DNA of 49,046 nt from positions 1 through 49,046 of the forward strand of contig JAQUJJ010000007.1 in NCBI GenBank assembly GCA_028681035.1, read 5' to 3'. The number at the start of each line of letters is the position of its first letter. The stretch's first letter is position 1. The stretch comes from Candidatus Cloacimonadota bacterium (GTDB lineage Bacteria; Cloacimonadota; Cloacimonadia; Cloacimonadales; Cloacimonadaceae). The notes below the pieces were generated by a model. The model had not been told where the DNA came from and made no database searches. It was given only the letters and a program-made list of their open reading frames with translations. Position numbers and translations under genes: made by a program. Below, piece after piece: positions 41,996-49,046 of this stretch.

Positions 41996-43360
41996 TCACT
42001 TACCAAGTTCTAATGCGTGTTTAGGTTGTTTCAGCTTTTTGGCTATGAAATATACAAAGCAGAAGGACACTAACGTTGTTATCCCATCAGCGGTAGGCAA
42101 AGCAAAGACTAGTCCCTTAAATCCAAATAGATTGTTTAGCATATAGATGGCAGGGATATACACAATTCCCTGCCTTGATAAGGCGACAATAAGAGCTGGC
42201 AGGGCTTTTCCCATTGCTTGAAGGCTTGCCATTAATATCATTCCTATAGCTGCAAAAGGGATGGCAAAAACGTAGGCATCAAGAATCACCACGCCAATAT
42301 CCATAATTTTGGGATCGGTGATAAAAGCTGATATTAAGGCACGGGGAAACAGCGCAAACAGAAGCGTAAAGATAGCACCCAAACTTAAACTAATGGTCAA
42401 AGAAGTACGTATTGCCTGTTTCATACGGACATAGTTATGCGCCCCGTAGTTAAACCCGATAAGTGCCTGCACGCCAACTGATATCCCGATAAACACAAAT
42501 ATCGGTATGGAAAAAACACGTGATGCAACCCCCATAGCGGCTATACTGTGATCACCATATACAGAAGCAAGTTTAAAAGCTATAGTGTTACCCACGCCCA
42601 TCATAATCTGACTGAGGGAAGCAGGAATGCCGATGAAGAGTATTTCCTTATAGCATTGCCAACGAAGGTGCAGGTATTTGCGCGAGGGAGCTACCAGACT
42701 CTTTTTCCTAAGATAGTAGCTAAAGTAATAACTCGTGCTTAAAGCCTGACCTATTACAGTGGCTACTGCAGCACCCGTTACACCCATATTAAATACAAAT
42801 ATAAACAAGGGGTCTAGGATAATGTTCGCCCCTGTGCCGATAAACAAGCCGTTCATGGCTTCCTTGGCTGCTCCTTCTGCTCTTAAAAGCTGCACCATGG
42901 TAAAATGTAGCATAACTAAGGGACTACCCAAGAGTATGATAAAAATATAACGTCGCGCAAACAGCCCAGTAACATCACTTGCCCCCACCGCATTCAGGAA
43001 CTGGGGAATCAATAGTATTCCCACTATTCCCAACACTACGGAAACTACAGCCGAGCTAAATATTGCAGTAGTGGTGGTTTCTTTCGCTGCCGCAAAATCC
43101 TTTTTGCCCAATAATCTGGATAAATAACTGCCCCCACCATTTCCAAAGATGCCCGCAATCGCCATCTGAAATACAAACAAGGGTAAGGATATCGACACCG
43201 CTGCCATCTGATATGGATCATTCAGTTTCCCGATAAAGAAAGTATCGGTTAAATTATACAGAATGTTCACCATCATGCTAAGCACACTGGGCAATGCCAA
43301 ATACAAAATCGCTTTGGGGATGGGGAATTTTTCTAATATGTCTAATCTATTATGTTTCAT
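41996..43360 (-). CDS. MATE family multidrug/metabolite efflux transporter
   Basis: An inner-membrane antiporter of the MATE family, driven by Na+ or H+. The 454 residues contain about 12 hydrophobic segments in two related halves, beginning LYLALPSVLSMMVNILYNLTDTFFIGKL, the typical MATE N-terminus. NPIFVFVFNMGVTGAAVATVIG-like LDPLFIFVFNMGVTGAAVATVIG follows at about 195, and FNYGAHNYVRMKQAIR starts the second half. Length and spacing are standard. The ribosome site AGAGG is only three bases from the ATG. The substrate is unknown. Confidence 0.93.
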   Translation of the reverse strand: MKHNRLDILEKFPIPKAILYLALPSVLSMMVNILYNLTDTFFIGKLNDPYQMAAVSISLPLFVFQMAIAGIFGNGGGSYLSRLLGKKDFAAAKETTTTAIFSSAVVSVVLGIVGILLIPQFLNAVGASDVTGLFARRYIFIILLGSPLVMLHFTMVQLLRAEGAAKEAMNGLFIGTGANIILDPLFIFVFNMGVTGAAVATVIGQALSTSYYFSYYLRKKSLVAPSRKYLHLRWQCYKEILFIGIPASLSQIMMGVGNTIAFKLASVYGDHSIAAMGVASRVFSIPIFVFIGISVGVQALIGFNYGAHNYVRMKQAIRTSLTISLSLGAIFTLLFALFPRALISAFITDPKIMDIGVVILDAYVFAIPFAAIGMILMASLQAMGKALPALIVALSRQGIVYIPAIYMLNNLFGFKGLVFALPTADGITTLVSFCFVYFIAKKLKQPKHALELGK

Positions 43361-43433
43361 TTTCCTCTATGCATAATCCTTAATCAACGCTACGCTTTTC
43401 TATGCTCTGTTTTTGTCAAGCAAGCTAATCATG

Positions 43434-43511
43434 TTTTGGCTTACAATTACGCTGCGATAAGTTCAGATATAAATCAAAACAACTAACACACAGCGTAATT
43501 GTGAGTTAAAA
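43434..43511. repeat. Intergenic hairpin repeat, family B (copy 2)
   Basis: TTACAATTACGCTG on the left and CAGCGTAATTGTGAGTTAAA on the right form an inverted repeat with a ~36-base loop. It shares its arms with the element at 4572-4645. It lies between divergent MATE and C45-like genes. Confidence 0.85.
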
Positions 43512-43589
43512 GCCTAGCGCAAAAAACAGTCTTGTCTTTTATCTTGACATTTTTATCCAATCTCCAAGTATTGTAGCAAGAGGTGAATC

Positions 43590-45101
43590 ATGAAAAGAAA
43601 GCTAACTTGTACCGCTATTTTACTATTTTTTCTACTATCCTTTCTAAGTGCTCAGGTAAACGGACAACTCAGCCAGATTGAGGGCAAGAACATCCTGCAT
43701 GTGTGGGGCACTCATTCCGAGCGTGGTTATGCTCTCGGTTACTTGATGGGCAACAATCTGATGAACGTTTTCTCCAATTACTTTTTTCCCGCTGTTTCCG
43801 GCTCCAATGCTTATTATTATAACAATCTGCTACAGGCTTATACACAAAACTTTGTGATTCCCGAACGCTATGTAAACGAGGCTCAGGGGGTTATCAACGG
43901 TATGCAAGATGCCGGCATAAGCACCTACCACAACGGCTTGGCACGAAACCTTACTGTGGACGACATCCTGTTTGTGAATGGAATAGTGGATATCGCCGGA
44001 GCTAGTAGAACAGGCTTGGAACTGGGCTGCTCTTCACTATCCAGTTGGGGAGCATCCACTATGGGTGATCCTAGTTTACAGGGAGCCTTAAGCATCACCC
44101 GTATGCTGGATTGGAATCGCAACCAGTCTCTCATCGCCAATCCTGTGCTGGTGGTGCATCATCCTTCCGAAGCAAACGAGCGGAAATGGATGAGTTTCAC
44201 CTATCCGGGCTTGTTCGGTGCCTTATCCGCAATTGCGGAAGACAATGCCGCAGCCTTTCTGAACATGGGAAACATCCACGCTGCTACCAATCTTGCAAAC
44301 TTAACACCGGTGCTGCTGGATATCCGCAGTGGACTTGAATTGCTGGATTACAATAGCGACGGGCTGCACAGCACCGAGGATGTATTTGCTTCTGTAATGG
44401 ACGGGCATCACATGTCCGGCACGATTATTCATAACACGCAGCAGTGGCAGGATTCCTGCCGTGCTACCATTATCGAAACGAATAATAGCGGCACTGTGCG
44501 GCGTCTGATGGGCGAAAACAGCGATATTGCTGGAGATAATCTCGCTGCCACCAACCATTTCCGTGCTTTGACAGCACCCGTTAATTGCTACCGCTATAGC
44601 AATATTATAGATTCTCTAGCGTTTAACCCCTACGTTGGGGAAGATAGGCAATGGATGCTGCTTAAAGGTGCCGCAGCGGTAACTAACAATATGATGATGA
44701 TTCAGTACCTTCCCACTTTGAATAAAGTGCTGTGGTCAAACGCTACTGCTACTCTGGCAGCATACACGCAAACGCCTTTGGAGCTTGATACAACAGCTCT
44801 GTTTGACAATCCTGTTTCCAATAGTGATGAATACCTCTCCCCTGCTACTCTTTCGCTGATATCTTACCCCAATCCCCTGCGGAGCGGGCAAAGCCTATCT
44901 TTTAAAGCCAGTCCAAGCATCACAAACATGAAAGTGTACAACCTGCGTGGACAGCTTATTCATCAAGTATCCAATACTTCATCCTCTAGCATTAGTATTC
45001 CCAGCAATATCTTTGCTAAGCAGGCAAGTGGCATCTACTTCATAAAAGCAACAGAGCGCAATGGAACCATTACACAAGCTAAGCTATTGTACCTGAAATG
45101 A
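43590..45101 (+). CDS. Secreted C45-like (acyl-CoA:6-APA acyltransferase type) hydrolase with sorting domain
   Basis: A 503-residue exported protein. Residues 1-25 are a signal peptide (KRKLTCTAILLFFLLSFLSAQ, in part). The body resembles the C45 autoproteolytic acyltransferase/peptidase group: HVWGTHSERGYALGYLMG near 37-54, and LGCSSLSSWGAS with Cys147 as the expected N-terminal nucleophile after self-cleavage. The RMLDWNR motif at about 170 is also family-like. The last ~80 residues (SYPNPLRSGQSLSFKA...VYNLRGQLI...GIYFIKATERNG) form a type IX-like C-terminal sorting domain found in Bacteroidetes, Fibrobacteres and Cloacimonadota. It would be exported by the T9SS and could cleave amide bonds outside the cell. 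The substrate is unknown. AGAGGTG precedes the ATG. Confidence 0.82.
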   Translation: MKRKLTCTAILLFFLLSFLSAQVNGQLSQIEGKNILHVWGTHSERGYALGYLMGNNLMNVFSNYFFPAVSGSNAYYYNNLLQAYTQNFVIPERYVNEAQGVINGMQDAGISTYHNGLARNLTVDDILFVNGIVDIAGASRTGLELGCSSLSSWGASTMGDPSLQGALSITRMLDWNRNQSLIANPVLVVHHPSEANERKWMSFTYPGLFGALSAIAEDNAAAFLNMGNIHAATNLANLTPVLLDIRSGLELLDYNSDGLHSTEDVFASVMDGHHMSGTIIHNTQQWQDSCRATIIETNNSGTVRRLMGENSDIAGDNLAATNHFRALTAPVNCYRYSNIIDSLAFNPYVGEDRQWMLLKGAAAVTNNMMMIQYLPTLNKVLWSNATATLAAYTQTPLELDTTALFDNPVSNSDEYLSPATLSLISYPNPLRSGQSLSFKASPSITNMKVYNLRGQLIHQVSNTSSSSISIPSNIFAKQASGIYFIKATERNGTITQAKLLYLK

Positions 45102-45428
45102 TTTGCTTGTAATAGAATAAAATACTCCATGGCTTAGCACCGTTTCAGTAGCTTCGGGACATGTTCCTTCTTAGCAACTCGTCTGCGGGAGAATACCAAC
45201 CCGTAACCATCCCGTATGGCGATATGGGATAGTTAACGGATAGTTAAGGCTTAGATAACGGTTTTCAGCAATCACTGTTAATTGTTACTAAAAGTGTTCG
45301 GAATGTCTCCGATTCCTTTTCTTGTATGTGCTCCTCGAACAAAGCACTTGAAAATGAGTCAACACACCTCAATAAGAGATTATCTTTTGATGGTGCTTAA
45401 TTATTCAATAAGTAAAAAAGAAAGCAAA
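45102..45428. other. Gene-free interval with one palindrome
   Basis: About 330 bases between two convergent genes. Apart from the family C palindrome at 45205-45234 and two TAACGG repeats just after it, I see nothing. Confidence 0.6.
45205..45234. repeat. Palindromic repeat, family C (copy 2)
   Basis: AACCATCCCGTAT-GGCG-ATATGGGATAGTT; 11 of 13 positions pair. It has the same GGCG centre and a similar inner TCCC/GGGA as the element at 27435. Confidence 0.7.
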
Positions 45429-45686
45429 TTAGCACACCTTTCCAATCTGTGACCATCTGCTAACTATCTCTTCTCGTAATTTGTTTAGCTTGTTCTTCGC
45501 AGTTGCCCAATCGCTATAATGATAATAGTCTACAACGTCCAATACCTCACGCTTTTTAAGGATAATGCTAAACCCTATACGGCTTTTTACAATAGTTTTA
45601 GGGTCTAGTCCGAAATCCTTCACTGGCGTTACAACAGAAACACAAGTTAAGTCAATAATTCGACCATCTGGTAAAGTATATAACAT
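45429..45686 (-). CDS. Small unknown protein
   Basis: An 85-residue protein. The ATG at 45686 is chosen because AGAGG lies six bases upstream; the frame is open for 19 more codons. The sequence (MLYTLPDGRIIDLTCVSVVTPVKDF, in part, with SRIGFSIILKKREVLDVVDYYHY) looks like an antiparallel beta domain followed by a charged helix. No family is recognised. It is divergent from the dGTPase gene, with 171 bases between. Confidence 0.62.
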   Translation of the reverse strand: MLYTLPDGRIIDLTCVSVVTPVKDFGLDPKTIVKSRIGFSIILKKREVLDVVDYYHYSDWATAKNKLNKLREEIVSRWSQIGKVC

Positions 45687-45800
45687 CACACACCTCTTTG
45701 TATATGGTATGATGACAATTGCCATGTTCTCGATCTTTGGCAAGTTAAATTGTTCACTATTTTCAACAATTCAGGCATTTGTGTTGACATTCATCAACAC

Positions 45801-45829
45801 TTGCATCAACAAGCAGAACCGAATATATT
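45801..45829 (+). promoter_or_regulatory. Putative promoter of the dGTPase gene
   Basis: TTGCAT and TATATT are separated by 17 bases, ending 15 bases before the AAAGGAG ribosome site. A GTGTTGA/TCAACAC inverted repeat lies just upstream at 45781-45800. Confidence 0.5.
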
Positions 45830-45857
45830 GTATCTATACAAACAAAGGAGATTATAC

Positions 45858-47009
45858 ATGAATGATAAGCTGAATACCATATTCAGAAACATTAAAGCCC
45901 AGCATGAATGTGTGTTGTGTAGCAGAGCGTTTCACGACGCAGATGCCTGGCGCATGAAAGATGAAGAGGAAGACCTTATGCGCTCTAAGTTTGCTGTGGA
46001 TAGGGATAGGATATTATACAGCGGTGCATACCGACGCTATCACGGCAAAACCCAAGTGTTTTCGTTCACTAACCTGATAGATGAAGAGATGACTAATCGC
46101 AACCTGCATATAGCCTATGTATCCCAAATATCCCGTACAATTGGCAAATATCTGGGGCTAAATACCGAACTGATTGAAGCAATTGCCTTAGGGCACGATT
46201 TGGGACATTGCCCCTTTGGACACGATGGAGAAAAGGCACTTTCTGAATGCTGCGTAGCAAACGGCATTGGTTATTTTCATCATAACATCGAAAGCCTGCA
46301 TATAGTCGATTACATCTCAAGTAAGGGGCGAGGGTTAAACCTAACTTTCCAAGTTCGTGATGGCATCATCTCTCACGATGGCGAAGTACATAACACGCGT
46401 TTACAGCCCGATATTAACAAAACAGAAGCCGATATTGATGCTTTTATATTATCTAAAAAAGGTGGAAACAACACCCAATGGATGCCTGCAACGCTAGAAG
46501 GCTGTGTGGTTCGCATTACTGATACTATCGCCTATATTGGGCAAGATATTGAAGATGCTATCCGCTTTAATATACTTAAGAGAGAAGATTTACCGAAAGA
46601 ACAGGTTGCTTATTTGGGCAATACCAACAGTCAGATTATCGAGACCTTGATTAAAAGTGTTATCGTGAATAGCTTCGATCAAGATTGGGTGGCTTTCGAT
46701 GCTGAAACATCTGAACATCTGCTTGCTTTAAAGAAGTTTAACTACAAGCACATCTATACAGACGAAAACGTTAAGAAAAGCAACGCCATTATTTACCGCA
46801 CCATGCACATGATGTTTGATAAATACATGACCGATATCAAAGAAGGCAACAGCGAATCTAAGTTCTTTAAACACTTCCTCAATCATAAACGCCAAGAATA
46901 CTTAAAACGCTTTTCTCCTGCAGAACAAGTAAGAGATTTTATTGCCACGATGACTGATCGCTATTATAATGAGGAGATAAAAGACTACATGCTGCCCTGG
47001 CGAGGTTGA
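45858..47009 (+). CDS. dgt: Deoxyguanosinetriphosphate triphosphohydrolase-like HD protein
   Basis: A 383-residue HD-domain dNTPase that removes triphosphate from dGTP or other dNTPs. The start is fixed by a perfect AAAGGAG eight bases upstream; the longer frame from 45750 is ignored. The N-terminal FAVDRDRILYSGAYRRYHGKTQVF is the family signature. The metal site is His84 (NLHIAYV), His113-Asp114 in LGHDLGHCPFGHDGE, and a later Asp in RITDTIAYIGQDIED. It differs from the shorter YfbR nucleotidases. A role in balancing nucleotide pools is known for the family; some relatives act in phage defence, but nothing next to this gene suggests that. Confidence 0.92.
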   Translation: MNDKLNTIFRNIKAQHECVLCSRAFHDADAWRMKDEEEDLMRSKFAVDRDRILYSGAYRRYHGKTQVFSFTNLIDEEMTNRNLHIAYVSQISRTIGKYLGLNTELIEAIALGHDLGHCPFGHDGEKALSECCVANGIGYFHHNIESLHIVDYISSKGRGLNLTFQVRDGIISHDGEVHNTRLQPDINKTEADIDAFILSKKGGNNTQWMPATLEGCVVRITDTIAYIGQDIEDAIRFNILKREDLPKEQVAYLGNTNSQIIETLIKSVIVNSFDQDWVAFDAETSEHLLALKKFNYKHIYTDENVKKSNAIIYRTMHMMFDKYMTDIKEGNSESKFFKHFLNHKRQEYLKRFSPAEQVRDFIATMTDRYYNEEIKDYMLPWRG

Positions 47010-47987
47010 TTAAGCATGAACTTCGAAGAAGCTTTCCAGGCGTAGCTGCGTACGGGAATCCAAATCCTCCGGCTGATCTCCTTCCAGATTCAGGAAGGGA
47101 AGGTCAATGTACTTCTTTAGCAGCAGGTTATCTATCTGCATATGGCAGAAGCTTTGCGTGTAGCTAATCACCGCATCTATGCAGCGTCTGGGTAGCTCAA
47201 GCTTAATATCTTCCAGCCTGTCAAATACGCTATAAGGATAGGTATAGACCAAATACTGCTGCACAATATCCGTGAGTAGGGTAGGCATGGCAAATTGACG
47301 TTGCACTTCATTGAATATTACATCGCCGCCCAATTCGGCAATAGCATCGTAGATATTCTTGTAAATCGGTGGCACGCCTAAATAGGCAAGTCGTAGCTTC
47401 GTAGGCAGTGGGTCTCTTTGCTCTGCTTCACGCATAAAGGTTTCCAGCTCTTCCTCGTACTTATCTGGATTGCCATTAAAATCGGAGGCATTTACCAGCC
47501 AGATATGGTTCTCTTTTCCCGTTATCAAACGCTCTTTCCAAGTCCATTCATCTAACACCACCAGTTTCTTGCGTATCTCGTCCAAGCGTTGTTTTACCTT
47601 CTGGGTATCTGCACGGGATACCTGGTAATGTTCTTCCAGCTTTGCTATCTCGGCATCTAAAGCCGCATACTGCTTCTCTGGTGGAAAGGAAAACCGATAA
47701 ACTGGTATCGCCTCTTCGTGAATCATCTCCAACAGCGAATTTCCATTGGAACAATCGCCCTGCACAATGCCCACCACTTCATCCAGCTTGGCAGTAATCG
47801 CAACGTTATAGTTCCCCTTAATCCAGCTACAGATGGTGCGGGGAAAGCCTTTTATTTCAGCCTTGTAGATATGCTTATCGGCGTTTTGATTGACAAAGAT
47901 ATTGTTCAAATCTATGGGGATATGTCCTGCCGCATACAGTACTTCAATCGGAAAAGAAGTAGTGAATCCTATTCTCTTAGCTTTCAT
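47010..47987 (-). CDS. 2-hydroxyacyl-CoA dehydratase D-component-like protein (HgdB/FldC type)
   Basis: A 325-residue protein of the family that binds [4Fe-4S] in 2-hydroxyacyl-CoA dehydratases and benzoyl-CoA reductases. Three cysteines are in the expected places: FPRTICSWIKG (Cys53), VQGDCSNG (Cys79) and TQSFCHMQID (about 281). The C-terminal block LNLEGDQPEDLDSRTQLRLESF is diagnostic. No second subunit or activator ATPase gene is adjacent, so this may be a single-component relative rather than a fermentative dehydratase. The start overlaps the ABC-F gene by 11 bases (translational coupling), and its stop touches that of the dGTPase gene. Confidence 0.87.
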   Translation of the reverse strand: MKAKRIGFTTSFPIEVLYAAGHIPIDLNNIFVNQNADKHIYKAEIKGFPRTICSWIKGNYNVAITAKLDEVVGIVQGDCSNGNSLLEMIHEEAIPVYRFSFPPEKQYAALDAEIAKLEEHYQVSRADTQKVKQRLDEIRKKLVVLDEWTWKERLITGKENHIWLVNASDFNGNPDKYEEELETFMREAEQRDPLPTKLRLAYLGVPPIYKNIYDAIAELGGDVIFNEVQRQFAMPTLLTDIVQQYLVYTYPYSVFDRLEDIKLELPRRCIDAVISYTQSFCHMQIDNLLLKKYIDLPFLNLEGDQPEDLDSRTQLRLESFFEVHA

Positions 47988-49046
47988 AGCTTAGTTCCAG
48001 ATACTGGGTTTCATATTCTGCAATGCGCTCTTTGCTGCTCAATATAGCTTGCTCCAAGCTTTGCATTTCTTCTTGCAGTTTAGCAGGCTTTTGGGGGTCG
48101 CTGTAGGTCTCTGTTTGGGCTAAGAGGTGATGTACACTATCCAAGCCTTTTTGTAAGCTTAACAGTCTCGTTTGCTCCATTTCGATGTTTTTATGAGCTT
48201 GCTGCAGGTACCAAGGATTCGGTTTACGTTTCTTCTCTCTGGGTGCTGGAGTTGCCTTCGCCACTTCCGGAGTGGAAAAAGCCAATTCAATCGCTTGGGA
48301 AAGCTCCATTTCAGGCTCGGAAACAGTAGGGAACACCACATTATCTCCCAACACTTTATGAAAAACCCAGTATTTCGTGGCAAGATGCTGCATAAAATAC
48401 CTATCGTGCGACACAAATAGTATCGTTCCCTTATAATCCTGCAAAGCCTTTAGCAGCTCATCACTCATGGCAATATCCAGATGGTTGGTAGGTTCGTCCA
48501 TGATCAAGAGATTGGGATTCTGGTGAACCAAAACGCTGAGGTACAGACGAGATTTCTCTCCCCCGCTAAGCACACCCACATACTTATCCACATCATCGCC
48601 CCTAAAGCCAAAGCGTGCCAGCCATGATAGCACATAGCCTTTTGTTTCCATCGGCACTATTTGCCACAGGGTATCTATCACGCTCAAGCCTTCATCCAGT
48701 GCCAATTGATGCTGATCGTAATAACCAATTTCCAGGCTCGCACCTATCTTCAGGTTACCGGCTGTAATGTCCCTCTCTCCCATCAGGATACGCAGGAGAG
48801 TTGTCTTGCCACAACCATTGGGACCAATAATACAGATTCTATCCTTGTAATGCGCTCTCAGGTTTACATTTCTGGCTAAAGTACTTCCGCCCGGAATCCC
48901 GAACTCCAGCTCTTCCAGCGTGTAAACATCGTTGCCGCTACGTCCTGCTGTTTTAATGTTCAGGTGCACCCGCTTTTCCTGCATGGGCTTTTGGATAATC
49001 TCCATTCTGGCTAGCATTTTAAGGCGCGCCTTTGCCATATTAGTCT
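47977..49046 (-). CDS. ABC-F family ATPase, C-terminal half (continues past the right edge)
   Basis: A soluble ABC-F protein, a class that acts on ribosomes and not in transport. Only the C-terminal part is in the window: no stop lies before the edge, and the first residues (AKARLKMLARMEIIQKP) are the typical ABC-F linker. The second nucleotide-binding domain has Walker A GPNGCGKTT, signature LSGGEKSR, Walker B LLIMDEPTNHLD and the VSHDRYF switch. It ends with a charged coiled-coil tail (NIEMEQTRLLSLQKGL...). Its last codons overlap the 2-hydroxyacyl-CoA dehydratase-like gene. Which ABC-F subfamily it belongs to cannot be told without the missing half. Confidence 0.93.
   Translation of the reverse strand, partial: TNMAKARLKMLARMEIIQKPMQEKRVHLNIKTAGRSGNDVYTLEELEFGIPGGSTLARNVNLRAHYKDRICIIGPNGCGKTTLLRILMGERDITAGNLKIGASLEIGYYDQHQLALDEGLSVIDTLWQIVPMETKGYVLSWLARFGFRGDDVDKYVGVLSGGEKSRLYLSVLVHQNPNLLIMDEPTNHLDIAMSDELLKALQDYKGTILFVSHDRYFMQHLATKYWVFHKVLGDNVVFPTVSEPEMELSQAIELAFSTPEVAKATPAPREKKRKPNPWYLQQAHKNIEMEQTRLLSLQKGLDSVHHLLAQTETYSDPQKPAKLQEEMQSLEQAILSSKERIAEYETQYLELSYES

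Noticed and set aside
43544..43574. TTGACA...TATTGT promoter before the C45-like gene
   Set aside because: Spacing is 19 bases and the expected start of transcription would fall in the ribosome site.

Overview
The window looks like a chromosomal segment of an uncultured anaerobic Gram-negative bacterium, most likely of the Cloacimonadota (Candidatus Cloacimonas) type. This is inferred, not tested, from gene content: a pyruvate dehydrogenase operon, carbamate kinase beside a COG2403 GTPase, ornithine aminotransferase, a 2-hydroxyacyl-CoA dehydratase-like protein, and a secreted protein ending in a type IX-like sorting domain.

Layout. (1) 1-9033 is ordinary metabolism: a minus-strand pdhA-pdhB-pdhC-lpd operon (lpd cut by the window edge), a flavin-reductase-like gene, a lipoprotein sugar-binding protein, tRNA-Gly(CCC), carbamate kinase and the COG2403 GTPase. 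(2) 9034-12052 is a decayed mobile element: a 5'-truncated S24/LexA-type repressor, an HTH gene with TGTCCAAGCG repeats, a broken MuB/TniB-like ATPase and a winged-helix gene. (3) 12100-27161 is a minus-strand defence-like run of eight genes: SNF2 helicase, GxxExxY protein, type III-like methyltransferase, RhuM, Doc/Fic, a Res-like SF2 helicase, a one-TM protein and a NACHT NTPase with an Mrr-like nuclease domain. (4) 27709-36582 is a second accessory module: an unknown protein, an AAA+ ATPase, a DnaE/PHP protein that has lost the polymerase active site, two PD-(D/E)XK-like proteins and, convergent to them, a primase-helicase whose N-terminal half matches the TOTE conflict-system primase. (5) 37086-49046 returns to core and metabolic genes: hybrid-sensor-like histidine kinase, era, rocD, a MATE transporter, a C45-like secreted hydrolase, a dGTPase, a 2-hydroxyacyl-CoA dehydratase-like protein and an ABC-F ATPase (cut by the edge).

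How it fits together. Regions 3 and 4 are divergently arranged around 27162-27708 and together make a ~24 kb island next to a transposon or prophage remnant. Region 3 has the parts of a type III-like restriction-modification system (Mod, Res, SNF2 partner) joined to a RhuM-Doc toxin-like pair and a NACHT protein. Region 4 has primase, helicase, clamp-loader-like ATPase, a dead polymerase and nucleases. It looks like a replication-derived conflict system and is my main candidate for an undescribed system.

Repeats are a second theme. AACCACGAAA-type inverted repeats bracket the GxxExxY gene and also sit, in frame, at two places inside the neighbouring methyltransferase gene. Several families of intergenic hairpins recur across the window at 4.6/9.2 kb, 4.6/43.4 kb and 27.4/45.2 kb.
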